Source of the DNA: DRTC01 sp964521025
GTDB taxonomy: Bacteria; Cloacimonadota; Cloacimonadia; Cloacimonadales; TCS61
NCBI GenBank assembly: GCA_964521025.1
Contig: CAZFPK010000019.1
Span: 1-55,753, forward strand
DNA length: 55,753 bases
Direction of reading: 5' to 3'
Part shown: in pieces, positions 33,337 through 41,292 of the stretch
How positions within the stretch are numbered: the first letter of the stretch is position 1
How the letters are laid out: each line of letters begins with the position of its first letter
Translations under genes and position numbers: made by a program
The notes under the pieces: generated by a model
Told to the model about the DNA's origin: nothing
What the model saw: the letters and a program-made list of their open reading frames with translations, nothing else
Databases searched by the model: none

Positions 33337-34250
33337 AAGAAATCTATCTACGAGCGCCTGCTACAACTGCCAATGTCGGTCCCGGATACGATATCTTCGC
33401 TTTAGCATTGGAAGAACCTTTCGATGAGATCAAACTCAAATTAAATACTTCCGGAAAAATCAGGATCAAGTTAGCAGGAGAAAAGCAGGATATTCCAATT
33501 AACCCAAACGATAATACAGCCGGTCTTTCTATTCAGGAACTTCTAAAAAGGAAAAAAATCAAGCAGGGAATCGATGTTCGAATCATCAAAAAAGTTCCTT
33601 CCGGTTGTGGATTGGGAACGACTGGTGCTGCTGCCTCTGCTTGTGTTTTTGGACTGAACAAATTATTGGATTTGGGTCTTTCCAATAATGAAATGATAGA
33701 TATCGCCCGTTTCGGAGAAATCGCTTCCGGAGGTTCTCCTCACGCCGATAATGTAGCTGCTGCTCTTCTCGGTGGATTCATCCTCATCAAAAGTTATGAT
33801 CCTATCGATGCTTTGAAATTAGAAATACCGGAATTTCCGATAATTCTCGCTGTTATCAGGAAAAGTCAGCGGACGACGAGAGGATTCATCTCTTACGATA
33901 TTGGAGAAGCAAAATTAAAAGAACAGATCGCTCATTGTTCCGCTGTAATTCATTCCATCCACACGAACAATATCAAGGAATTCGGGAAAGCAATTAATAC
34001 CGACCATATTGCGGAACCGATAAGAAGTACAGCTATTCCTGATTACTTTCAGATAAAAAATAATCTTCTCGATTCCGGTGCTTTTGGTGTAAATATCAGT
34101 GGTGGCGGCTCATCTGTGTTTGCGATCTGTCCTGAAAAAAAAATCGAAAAGATAGTTCAAATTATGGAGAAAGAATTATCAAAAAATTTTCATTTTATCA
34201 GAATTATCAAAACAAAAATCAGTAATCTGGGAGTTAAGGAAATTTCCTGA
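33333..34250 (+). CDS. thrB: Homoserine kinase (GHMP family)
   Basis: Phosphorylates homoserine for threonine synthesis. The 305 residues begin KEIYLRAPATTANVGPGYD. The ATP-binding GHMP loop reads KKVPSGCGLGTTGAAASACVF, and the C-terminal motif is GAFGVNISGGGSSVFAI. The start is TTG at 33333, inside the stop of the preceding lyase gene (TTGA overlap), so translation is probably coupled. With homoserine dehydrogenase upstream it covers two steps of threonine synthesis. Confidence 0.92.
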   Translation: MKEIYLRAPATTANVGPGYDIFALALEEPFDEIKLKLNTSGKIRIKLAGEKQDIPINPNDNTAGLSIQELLKRKKIKQGIDVRIIKKVPSGCGLGTTGAAASACVFGLNKLLDLGLSNNEMIDIARFGEIASGGSPHADNVAAALLGGFILIKSYDPIDALKLEIPEFPIILAVIRKSQRTTRGFISYDIGEAKLKEQIAHCSAVIHSIHTNNIKEFGKAINTDHIAEPIRSTAIPDYFQIKNNLLDSGAFGVNISGGGSSVFAICPEKKIEKIVQIMEKELSKNFHFIRIIKTKISNLGVKEIS

Positions 34251-34389
34251 AAAATTTTTTTAAGAAATATGGGATTCAAAATTAAATCAATAAATCACCA
34301 ATTTTCACTCGTTAAAAAATTCTTTTATATGTAGAAAAAGATCAAATAAGCGAATATCTATTGGTCAACAAATCGACAAATTTAATAAT

Positions 34390-34803
34390 ATGATCATTGT
34401 CAGCGCTTGTTTAGCCGGAATAAACTGCAGATACGACGGTAAGAATAATTCGGAACAAAGAATTATAGAAATGGTCAGGAACGGTAAAGCGATTCCGGTT
34501 TGCCCGGAACAATTAGGCGGATTGCCGACTCCTCGTTTTGCTGCGGAAATTAGCGGACAAAAAATCATCACTAAAAATGGTAAAGATGTTACGGATTATT
34601 TTCTGAAGGGAGCCTTGGAAACACTGAAAATCGCAAAAATGGTAAAATGCCGAAAAGCGATCTTAAAATCACATTCACCCTCCTGCGGTTCAGGAAAAAT
34701 TTACAACGGGACCTTTTCGGGAAAATTGATCGATGGTAATGGTATTTGTGCTCAAATTCTTAAAAACCACAATATCGTTGTTGTTACGGAAAATGAAATC
34801 TAA
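34390..34803 (+). CDS. DUF523 protein
   Basis: A 137-residue member of DUF523. It begins with the signature VSACLAGINCRYDGKNN, followed by PVCPEQLGGLPTPR and KSHSPSCGSGKIYNGTF. The conserved Cys residues (in SACL, NC, VCPEQ and PSCG) suggest metal binding or thiol chemistry. The family function is not established; members are common in anaerobes, often fused to DUF1722. It stands alone, 139 bp after homoserine kinase, without an obvious ribosome site. Confidence 0.9.
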   Translation: MIIVSACLAGINCRYDGKNNSEQRIIEMVRNGKAIPVCPEQLGGLPTPRFAAEISGQKIITKNGKDVTDYFLKGALETLKIAKMVKCRKAILKSHSPSCGSGKIYNGTFSGKLIDGNGICAQILKNHNIVVVTENEI

Positions 34804-34963
34804 AGTTATCAAACGGAAAGTGCGTAATAGATCGAATATTGAAATATAATACTCGATTTTTCCTGTGAATATTGATCCTTATTGGAAATACGCTTGATGA
34901 ATTCAGAAAAGTCTGGTGTTATATTTTTCTTTGGGATTTGTTTTTTGTGATTTGGAATTTACC

Positions 34964-34997
34964 AAAAAAAAACCTGCTGTGTTAAGAACAGCAGGTT
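34964..34997 (-). terminator. Intrinsic terminator of the HU operon
   Basis: AACCTGCTGT (34971-34980) and ACAGCAGGTT (34988-34997) form a perfect 10-bp stem with a 7-base loop. On the minus strand it is followed by a run of T. It ends the HU and small basic protein transcript. Confidence 0.92.
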
Positions 34998-35025
34998 ACT
35001 AAACCCTTAACAGAAAATTTGAGGA

Positions 35026-35121
35026 TTACTTATTTTTCTTCTTATGCCTGTTTTTTCTGAGTCGTTTTTTTCGTTTGTGATTACTTATTTTGTATCTTTT
35101 CTTTTTTTTCCCGCAGGGCAT
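35026..35121 (-). CDS. 31-residue AURKAIP1/COX24-like ribosomal-type protein
   Basis: A tiny, very basic protein: it starts MPCGKKKKRYKISNHKRKKR and ends in a KNRHKKK tail. GGAGG lies 5 bases before its ATG, directly after the HU gene, and a strong terminator follows. Tiny proteins of this kind occur in Bacteroidota and relatives, annotated with the AURKAIP1/COX24 domain and homologous to the C-terminus of mitochondrial ribosomal protein mS38. By analogy it probably binds the ribosome's small subunit. Its short length makes it easy to miss in automated annotation. Confidence 0.85.
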   Translation of the reverse strand: MPCGKKKKRYKISNHKRKKRLRKNRHKKKNK

Positions 35122-35136
35122 TAAACCTCCAACTTT

Positions 35137-35433
35137 CTATTTGAGAATGCTTTTGTTAGATTCATTTACTTCGTCCTTGAATGCTCTTGAGAATTTAAAA
35201 GTCGGAACAACTCTTTTGGGAACAACTACTTTTTCTTCAGTTTTGGGATTTCTGCCTATCCTTTCTTTGCGAAGTTTCAATTTGAAAGTCCCGAATCCCC
35301 TGATCTCAATGTGTTTTCCATCTTTCATAGAATCTTTAACTGATTCTAAAAAGGCGTCGATTGCTAAAGCGACATCTTTGCGTATAATACCAGTTTCCGC
35401 TGAAACTATCCTGACTAAATCTGCTTTTGTCAT
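35137..35433 (-). CDS. HU/IHF-family DNA-binding protein
   Basis: A 98-residue nucleoid protein. It shows the N-terminal helices MTKADLVRIVSAETGI and the strands IEIRGFGTFKLKLRKERIGR. The arm tip is RNPKTEEKVVVPKRVVPTFK, with NPKT and the intercalating Pro typical of HU/IHF. Whether it is sequence-neutral HU or IHF-like cannot be told. GGGAG precedes ATG 35433. It is the first gene of a two-gene operon with the 31-residue protein. The 277 bp upstream are shared with the divergent oxidoreductase gene. Confidence 0.95.
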   Translation of the reverse strand: MTKADLVRIVSAETGIIRKDVALAIDAFLESVKDSMKDGKHIEIRGFGTFKLKLRKERIGRNPKTEEKVVVPKRVVPTFKFSRAFKDEVNESNKSILK

Positions 35434-35658
35434 AATATCTTACTCCCTAAATTTTTGTTCTCAATTTAAAAACCACTTTTTCCTGTCAAGCACTTTTTCT
35501 GTAACTGATAGAAAAATAATATCTTACAATCTAAAATGATGTATATCTGCATTTTCGAGGAATAATACCGGTCTTATTTCCCTCTTTCAGGAAATTCTCA
35601 AGGTTTATTTTTGTACCGATTTTATGAATTAATCCCTGAAATGCAAGCAAATAATATA

Positions 35659-35687
35659 TTGACAGCTAATATGCTGTTTATTATTTG
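35659..35687 (+). promoter_or_regulatory. Possible promoter of the Gfo/Idh-ether-lipid region
   Basis: A consensus TTGACA (35659-35664) is followed at 15-17 bases by a weak AT-rich -10 (attattt). It overlaps ACAGC-taatat-GCTGT, a small palindrome. It lies about 25 bp before the ribosome site of the oxidoreductase gene. This is weak evidence based on position and one consensus hexamer. Confidence 0.3.
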
Positions 35688-35710
35688 GATTTGTATTTTT
35701 TGGAGGATAA

Positions 35711-36748
35711 ATGGATAATATCATAAAATTCGGTTTAGTCGGTTGCGGAAGAATTTCTTCCAAACATTTTGATGCTGTGTCCAAATTGGAAAATGCAGAA
35801 GTTGTTGCCTGTGTTGATATTATCAAACAGAGAGCTGTCGGTGCAGCTGCTAAATATAACATCAAATCAGTTTACAGCAGTTATGAAAAATTGCTGGCTG
35901 ATGAAAATCTGGATGCTGTCTTGATTTGTACTCCGAGTGGTTTACATCCCGAAATGGGAATTCAGGCTGCCGAGAAAAAATTACATGTGATCACAGAAAA
36001 ACCGATGGCAATCAACTTAAAATCTGCCGATGCTCTGGTAAAAGCATGCGACAGAAATAATGTCCAATTATTCGTGGTTAAACAAAACCGGTTGAATCCG
36101 ACTATCCGGTTGTTAAAAAGAGCAATCGATAAAAACAGGTTCGGACGACTTTTCAGTGCTAATGCAACAGTTCGCTGGTCTCGTCCTCAAAGCTATTATG
36201 ATCTGGCAAAATGGCGGGGAACCTGGGAATTCGACGGAGGAGCATTCATGAATCAGGCATCGCATTATTTTGACCTGATCCAATGGTTGATGGGTCCTAT
36301 TGAATCTGTCATGGCTTTTACCAATACAATAAATCATTCCATCGAAACAGAAGACCAGGGAACCGGAATAATTCACTTTCGTAATGGAGCCCTCGGTACA
36401 ATCGAAGTCAGTATGAATATTTTCCCTCGAAATTTTGAAGGTTCGATCACAATCATGGGAGAATCCGGAACAGTAAAAATCGGTGGAATTGCCGTAAATA
36501 AGATCGAACACTGGGAATTCAAGGATTACGACGATGACGATAAATTAATTGAAGAAGCAGCAACAAACCCGGAAAACATTTATGGATTCGGTCATACGGG
36601 TTTTTTGAAAAATGTCATAGATTCCCTGCAGGGGAAAGCAGAAGCAAATACTGATGGTAGAGAGGGCAGGAAATCGCTGGAATTAATACTGGCAATGTAT
36701 GAATCTTCAAGAACCGGAAAAAGAATTGCTCTTCCGTTAAGGAAATAA
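35711..36748 (+). CDS. Gfo/Idh/MocA-family sugar dehydrogenase (WlbA/WbpB-like)
   Basis: NAD-dependent oxidoreductase of 345 residues. The Rossmann motif GLVGCGRISSKH lies at 8-19, the catalytic EKP in HVITEKPMAI and the central QNRLNP. The segment VRWSRPQSYYDLAKWRGTWE then FDGGAFMNQASHYFDL resembles WlbA/WbpB, which oxidise UDP-N-acetylglucosamine-derived uronates at C3 for surface polysaccharides. It begins the plus-strand run that contains the prenyl-lipid genes (15 bp to the next start). The sugar is unproven. TTGGAGG precedes ATG. Confidence 0.85.
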   Translation: MDNIIKFGLVGCGRISSKHFDAVSKLENAEVVACVDIIKQRAVGAAAKYNIKSVYSSYEKLLADENLDAVLICTPSGLHPEMGIQAAEKKLHVITEKPMAINLKSADALVKACDRNNVQLFVVKQNRLNPTIRLLKRAIDKNRFGRLFSANATVRWSRPQSYYDLAKWRGTWEFDGGAFMNQASHYFDLIQWLMGPIESVMAFTNTINHSIETEDQGTGIIHFRNGALGTIEVSMNIFPRNFEGSITIMGESGTVKIGGIAVNKIEHWEFKDYDDDDKLIEEAATNPENIYGFGHTGFLKNVIDSLQGKAEANTDGREGRKSLELILAMYESSRTGKRIALPLRK

Positions 36749-36762
36749 AAACGAGGTCTAAT

Positions 36763-37650
36763 TTGTTAGTTCAGGAATATTTTAAAAGTAGAAAAGAAAT
36801 GCTCGAAGAAACTCTGGAAAAATTATTAGCTCCGGCTAATCAATATCCTACTTCATTACATGAAGCAATGAGATATTCTGTATTCAATGGTGGAAAACGG
36901 CTAAGACCTCTATTATTTTTCGCCACCTATGAAATGTTAATTGGAAGAAAAAACATTAACAGACTTGAAAGATTACTCCCCGCAGCTTGCGCTATTGAAT
37001 TAGTACACGCTGCTTCGCTTGTTCATGATGATCTTCCCAGCATCGATAATTCCAGCGAAAGAAGAGGAAAACCGAGCTGCCATATCAAATTCGGAGTTCC
37101 GACAGCAATCCTGACCGGCGATGCTCTGATCACCAAAGCTTTCGAAATTCTGACATTAATAAGAAATAAAAAAGATGCCTTGAATTGTATATACATCCTG
37201 ACTCATGCAATTTCAACCCGTGGTATGATCGGAGGTCAGGCAGTCGATATTCTTTCAGCAAAAAAGAAAATCAATATTAATGTCCTGCGCTATATCCATC
37301 TTAAAAAAACCGGAGCACTATTACAAGCTTCGATGGAACTTGCTTGTGTTCTTTTTGGAGCAGAAGAAAATGTAACAATTACTTTGGGAAATTTTGCTCT
37401 AAATATCGGTTTGGCTTACCAGATCGTCGATGATATCCTGGATGAAGTAGGAAGTTTCGATGTTTTAGGAAAAACTCCCGGAAGTGATAGAAGAAACTAC
37501 AAAGCAACTTATCCTTCTCTGATCGGTTTGGAAAAATCAAAAAAATTAGCTGAAAAACTTCTCAGAGATTCCAATAATTTGATTAAAAATATGAAAAATA
37601 ACGACATCTTGATCGAATATGTCAATATGATCAAAGACAGGTTACCTTAA
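36763..37650 (+). CDS. Polyprenyl diphosphate synthase, probable GGPP synthase
   Basis: Trans-prenyltransferase of 295 residues that condenses IPP with allylic diphosphates. The first Asp-rich motif DDLPSID is at 89-95 and the second, DDILD, at 223-227; GGKRLRP at 43-49 binds IPP. The residue five before the first motif is Ala84 (HAASLVHDD), where FPP synthases have a bulky aromatic. The same HAASL pattern occurs in CrtE-type GGPP synthases, so C20 is the predicted product. The start is TTG 36763 with GAGG upstream. It lies 8 bp before the UbiA gene, with geranylgeranylglyceryl-phosphate synthase next, which strengthens the C20 call. Confidence 0.9.
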   Translation: MLVQEYFKSRKEMLEETLEKLLAPANQYPTSLHEAMRYSVFNGGKRLRPLLFFATYEMLIGRKNINRLERLLPAACAIELVHAASLVHDDLPSIDNSSERRGKPSCHIKFGVPTAILTGDALITKAFEILTLIRNKKDALNCIYILTHAISTRGMIGGQAVDILSAKKKININVLRYIHLKKTGALLQASMELACVLFGAEENVTITLGNFALNIGLAYQIVDDILDEVGSFDVLGKTPGSDRRNYKATYPSLIGLEKSKKLAEKLLRDSNNLIKNMKNNDILIEYVNMIKDRLP

Positions 37651-37658
37651 TTTTTTCC

Positions 37659-38498
37659 ATGCCTTTTTTTAAGATAATCCGACCTTTTAACTGCCTTTTT
37701 GTAGCCATAACCGTTATTTTCGGAGCATATTACAAAAGTTCCGGTATTTCTTACGATCCTGTTTTTTTTGCTGTCTTATCAGCTTTTATGATTGCTGCGG
37801 GAGGTTATGTCATCAATGATTTTTTTGATCATAAGATCGATCTTATCAACAAACCAAAACGAATGCTTCCCTCAGGTCGCATGAAACCGAAAATCGCCCT
37901 GAACTTTGCCGTTATTCTACTCATAACCGGAATTCTATCCAGTTTTTTTACAGCAATTTTTTTTTGTATTTTGATCGCTGTCTCGAACAGCTTGCTTCTC
38001 TTTTTTTATGCTAAATATTTCAAAAAAAAAATCCTGCTTGGAAACCTCGTCGTTTCCTGGGCAGCCGCTTCAACTTTTTTATTCGGCGGTTTCAGCAATC
38101 ACAATCTAAAAAACAGTCTGGTCATCACGATCTTTGCTTTTCTTTATACTTTTGCCAGGGAATTGATCAAAGATGCGGAAGATATCGAAGGAGACAGGAG
38201 GTCAGCAGCAAACACGCTGGCAGTTAAATTCGGCAGCAAAAAAACTGTTCTTTCCTCTCTTTTTCCGATCCTCTTGATCATCTCTCTTATCCTGTTGCTA
38301 TTTCTGAAGCAGGAATTATCTCTGCAGACTTTTCTCCTGCTGAATTTGACCGGTTCTCTACCTTTGATCTTTTTCATTTTTTTTTTATGGAACAACTGTT
38401 CTCAAAAAAACTTTTCCAGGATTTCTATCTGGATGAAAATTGATATGTTGATCCTGCTTTTTATATTCGGATTGGGAAATCGATATAATGGAACATAA
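37659..38498 (+). CDS. UbiA-family prenyltransferase, probable digeranylgeranylglyceryl phosphate synthase
   Basis: Polytopic membrane prenyltransferase of 279 residues with 8-9 helices. The first Asp motif is NDFFDHKID at 53-61, followed by NKPKRMLPSGRM. The second is RELIKDAEDIEGDR at 167-180. This pair resembles archaeal-type DGGGP synthases, which add the second geranylgeranyl chain to GGGP, more than heme O or menaquinone enzymes. It sits between the GGPP synthase (8 bp upstream) and GGGP synthase genes. No clear ribosome site precedes it, which fits coupling to the upstream gene. Other prenyl acceptors remain possible. Confidence 0.85.
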   Translation: MPFFKIIRPFNCLFVAITVIFGAYYKSSGISYDPVFFAVLSAFMIAAGGYVINDFFDHKIDLINKPKRMLPSGRMKPKIALNFAVILLITGILSSFFTAIFFCILIAVSNSLLLFFYAKYFKKKILLGNLVVSWAAASTFLFGGFSNHNLKNSLVITIFAFLYTFARELIKDAEDIEGDRRSAANTLAVKFGSKKTVLSSLFPILLIISLILLLFLKQELSLQTFLLLNLTGSLPLIFFIFFLWNNCSQKNFSRISIWMKIDMLILLFIFGLGNRYNGT

Positions 38499-38545
38499 CT
38501 TCGTAAATTGGTAAACTCATTTCAAAATCGGAAATAATTGCCATT

Positions 38546-38569
38546 ATTCCCAATCCCCCGATTGGGAAT
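38546..38569. repeat. Hairpin between the UbiA and GGGPS genes
   Basis: ATTCCCAATC-cccc-GATTGGGAAT has perfect 10-bp arms. It lies in the 196-bp gap before GGGPS. The same word recurs at 46231-46264 after the redox operon. No T-run follows. Confidence 0.75.
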
Positions 38570-38694
38570 GCAATATGAAACCAAAATCCGGGTTACAGGT
38601 CAAAAAATTAACGAAGAACGGTTTGGAAAATTCCGAATCTTAAAGTCAGAACAAATGAAAGAAAACTTTGGAAGGAAAAGTTCAGGGAATAATT

Positions 38695-39444
38695 ATGAAA
38701 ACTTATGAAAAACTTATTCAAATGTCCGAGCAAAGAGCAAATTATTTTTGCTTGATGGATCCGGATAAATTAGATAAAAAAACCGCCATTTCAAATGCGA
38801 AGCTTTTCGAGGAAAATGGTGTCGATGGTATTCTTGTCGGCGGCAGTTTGATGATCAACAACAATTTTGATGAGAATTTGAAAGCGATCAAAGAAAATGT
38901 GCAGATCCCGGTGATCATCTTTCCCGGAATTTTCCAATGTATTTCTCCTTATGCCGATGCCATATTATATTTATCTCTGATAACCAGCCGCAACCCGCAG
39001 CTCCTGATCGGGGAACATGTGCGTGCTGCTCCTTTGATCAAACATTATGGTTTGGAAGCGATCGGAACTGCTTATATGTTGATCGAATCCGGGAACAGCA
39101 CTTCTGTTCAATTTATGAGTAACAGTTTTCCTATTCCGGATACCAAAAACGATATTGCAGTAGCGCATGCTCTCGCCGGACAATATCTCGGAATGAAACT
39201 GATCTACACGGATTCGGGAAGCGGAGCGAAAAACTCCATCAGCAACGAAATGATCTCTGCGATCAAAGAAAATGTTTCCTTGCCGTTGATCGTCGGGGGC
39301 GGAATTAAAGACCCTGAAACAGCTGCTCATAAAGCAAAAGCAGGAGCAGATTTTGTGGTCACAGGAAATGTTTTGGAAAAAAATCCTGAACCGAGTCTGA
39401 TCAAAGAATTTGCAGATGCTGTTCGGAAAAACGGAAGAAAATGA
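38695..39444 (+). CDS. Geranylgeranylglyceryl phosphate synthase (group II GGGPS)
   Basis: Makes the first ether bond of archaeal-type lipids by joining sn-glycerol-1-phosphate to GGPP. The 249 residues form a TIM barrel with the signatures CLMDPDK (19-25), VDGILVGGS (43-51), ILYLSLITSRNP (90-101), IGTAYMLIESGNSTS (123-137), YLGMKLIYTDSGSGA (164-178) and the phosphate loop IVGGGI (199-204). This matches GGGPS and not merely a generic PcrB in its Gly/Ser-rich substrate loops. I start at ATG 38695, preceded by AGGGA; a TTG nine codons earlier is open but lacks support. The CpsB-like gene overlaps its stop by 4 bases. Confidence 0.94.
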   Translation: MKTYEKLIQMSEQRANYFCLMDPDKLDKKTAISNAKLFEENGVDGILVGGSLMINNNFDENLKAIKENVQIPVIIFPGIFQCISPYADAILYLSLITSRNPQLLIGEHVRAAPLIKHYGLEAIGTAYMLIESGNSTSVQFMSNSFPIPDTKNDIAVAHALAGQYLGMKLIYTDSGSGAKNSISNEMISAIKENVSLPLIVGGGIKDPETAAHKAKAGADFVVTGNVLEKNPEPSLIKEFADAVRKNGRK

Positions 39445-40235
39445 TCGATATTCATACTCACATTCTCCCCGATTGCGACGACGGCTCTCCAGATCTTCAA
39501 ACATCCGTTAAAAAACTGAAAATAATTCAGGATGCAGGTGTCAGCGATGTTGTCCTGACTCCTCATTTTTTACGGAATTTATATCATAATTCCGCAGATA
39601 TTATCGAGAACAGGTTCGATCTTCTGCAAAAAGCCGTTCTCAAAGAAAATTTGAAAATAAATTTGCACAAAGCAGCTGAAGTTTATTTAGATGGCAAGAT
39701 CATCGACGATATTGAAAAAGAAAATCTTTTTATCAGGGACACAAAATATATCCTGGTCGAAACGAGTATGACTATTTTCCCCGATGATCTTCTGGAAACA
39801 TTGTATCACCTTGTCAGAAAAGGTTACCGACCGATCATGGCTCATCCCGAAAGATATAATAATATCATCAGGAATATCGGGATTGCTGAAGACCTGATGT
39901 TCCGTAATGTTTACCTGCAGCTGAATGCTGGAAGTATTCTCGGGAATAATGGAAAGCAGGTTCAGGATACAGCCTGGCAGATGCTGGAGAACGGGTTTGT
40001 CCATTTTCTCGCTTCGGATAATCATTGCCGGTCCGATGAATATACTCTACCAGCAGCTATTACGGAAATAAATGAGGAATTCGATGAATCTCTAACAACT
40101 CTCCTGACAGAGATCAATCCCCGAAAAATGTTGAACAACGAAAAGATCGATATTTTTTATATGGAGAAGCAGGAAAGAAATTATCCGGAAGAACTCAATT
40201 TTTTTGAAAAGGTATTAAAAAAAATATTCAAATGA
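39441..40235 (+). CDS. CpsB/CapC-like PHP-domain phosphatase
   Basis: Metal-dependent PHP-fold protein tyrosine phosphatase family, 264 residues. Metal ligands appear in MIDIHTHILPDCDDG at the start, VVLTPHF, AEVYLDG, MAHPERY and FLASDNHC. Relatives (CpsB, YwqE) dephosphorylate the tyrosine kinase that controls capsule or exopolysaccharide polymerisation. It overlaps the GGGPS stop by ATGA, so it is translated together with the lipid gene. A separate kinase is not seen in the window. A phosphoesterase acting on a lipid or sugar precursor is an alternative. Confidence 0.88.
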   Translation: MIDIHTHILPDCDDGSPDLQTSVKKLKIIQDAGVSDVVLTPHFLRNLYHNSADIIENRFDLLQKAVLKENLKINLHKAAEVYLDGKIIDDIEKENLFIRDTKYILVETSMTIFPDDLLETLYHLVRKGYRPIMAHPERYNNIIRNIGIAEDLMFRNVYLQLNAGSILGNNGKQVQDTAWQMLENGFVHFLASDNHCRSDEYTLPAAITEINEEFDESLTTLLTEINPRKMLNNEKIDIFYMEKQERNYPEELNFFEKVLKKIFK

Positions 40236-40257
40236 GTGCCAATTAACTCATCCCGAT

Positions 40258-40277
40258 TTCCTCTTATAAAGAGGGAA
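40258..40277. repeat. Short hairpin between the PHP phosphatase and epimerase genes
   Basis: TTCCTCTT-ataa-AGAGGGAA pairs with a mismatch and lies in the 67-bp gap. It is of the same TTCCC..GGGAA family as 19198 and 30485. Confidence 0.5.
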
Positions 40278-40302
40278 TTTTAGGGAAGATATAAAATTTT
40301 AA

Positions 40303-41289
40303 ATGAGTGAAAATATACTAATAACCGGAATCAGCGGTTTTATTGGGAAAAATGTTACCCGCCGTTTACTCAGGAAAAACAGGAAGATCACAGCCCTGAT
40401 CAGACCTTCAACCGATCTCGAAAGAATCGAAGAATTTGAAAATAAAATCGATTTTATTGAGATCGACCTGGCTGATATTCCAACATTGAGGAATTATCTC
40501 AAGCAAAATTCTTTTGATTGTATCGTTCATATCGGGGCAATCCGCGGCGGCAGGAAATTTCCCGGACAAACTTATTTCGATGTCAATGTCAATGCCACGG
40601 AACAGCTTCTGATCAATGCACTGGAAAATAATTCCAGGTTTCTTTTCTGTTCTTCTGTCGGAGTTTTCGGAGCGATCCCGAGCGAACTTCCTGCAAATAA
40701 TCAGACAAAACGAAAGAATGACAATTATTATCATTATACAAAGATCCAGGCAGAAATCCTTCTCCAGAAATATGTTCTGCAGGGACTGAACGGAGTTATT
40801 ATCCGACCTGCGATAACTTACGGGATCGGAGATTTCGGTTTTCCTTTTACCCTGACAAAATTGATCGATAAAAACCTGATGTATCTCCCTGATAAAGAAG
40901 TAATGATCCATTTAACGAATGTCGAACTGCTTTCTCTTGCTTTCGCAAAATTGGTCGAAACCGGCTTTACTCCCGGATGTGCTTACAATATCGCCGATGA
41001 AAAACCGGTTAAATTACTGGAGTTGGCTAATTTCATCAGCAATGAAATCAGAGGTAAGGAATTTCCCAAAAAGAAGATCATCGCTAAGAAGTTTTTCCAG
41101 TATGGAGAAACCATTTCCCGCATCCTGAAAAATGAAACCTGGATTTCCCGTTTTGAATTGATCTCCAAAAGCTGGTTTTATGATACGAATAATTCCTATC
41201 ACGAACTTTCTCTTAAAAAAATCAATACAATTCCGGATTTTAAAGTCGTAACAAACTGGTATAAAAGTCTGAAAAAGAGCAAGTTATAA
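40303..41289 (+). CDS. NAD-dependent epimerase/dehydratase (extended SDR)
   Basis: A 328-residue Rossmann enzyme with NILITGISGFIGKNV (the GxxGxxG motif at 9-15). The nucleotide site IVHIGAIRGG and the catalytic Ser in FCSSVGVFG and YxxxK in YYHYTKIQAE follow. It probably acts on a nucleotide sugar or related alcohol; the substrate is not evident. It lies in the run downstream of the lipid genes, with the methyltransferase following 3 bp after its stop. Confidence 0.88.
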   Translation: MSENILITGISGFIGKNVTRRLLRKNRKITALIRPSTDLERIEEFENKIDFIEIDLADIPTLRNYLKQNSFDCIVHIGAIRGGRKFPGQTYFDVNVNATEQLLINALENNSRFLFCSSVGVFGAIPSELPANNQTKRKNDNYYHYTKIQAEILLQKYVLQGLNGVIIRPAITYGIGDFGFPFTLTKLIDKNLMYLPDKEVMIHLTNVELLSLAFAKLVETGFTPGCAYNIADEKPVKLLELANFISNEIRGKEFPKKKIIAKKFFQYGETISRILKNETWISRFELISKSWFYDTNNSYHELSLKKINTIPDFKVVTNWYKSLKKSKL

Positions 41290-41292
41290 ATT

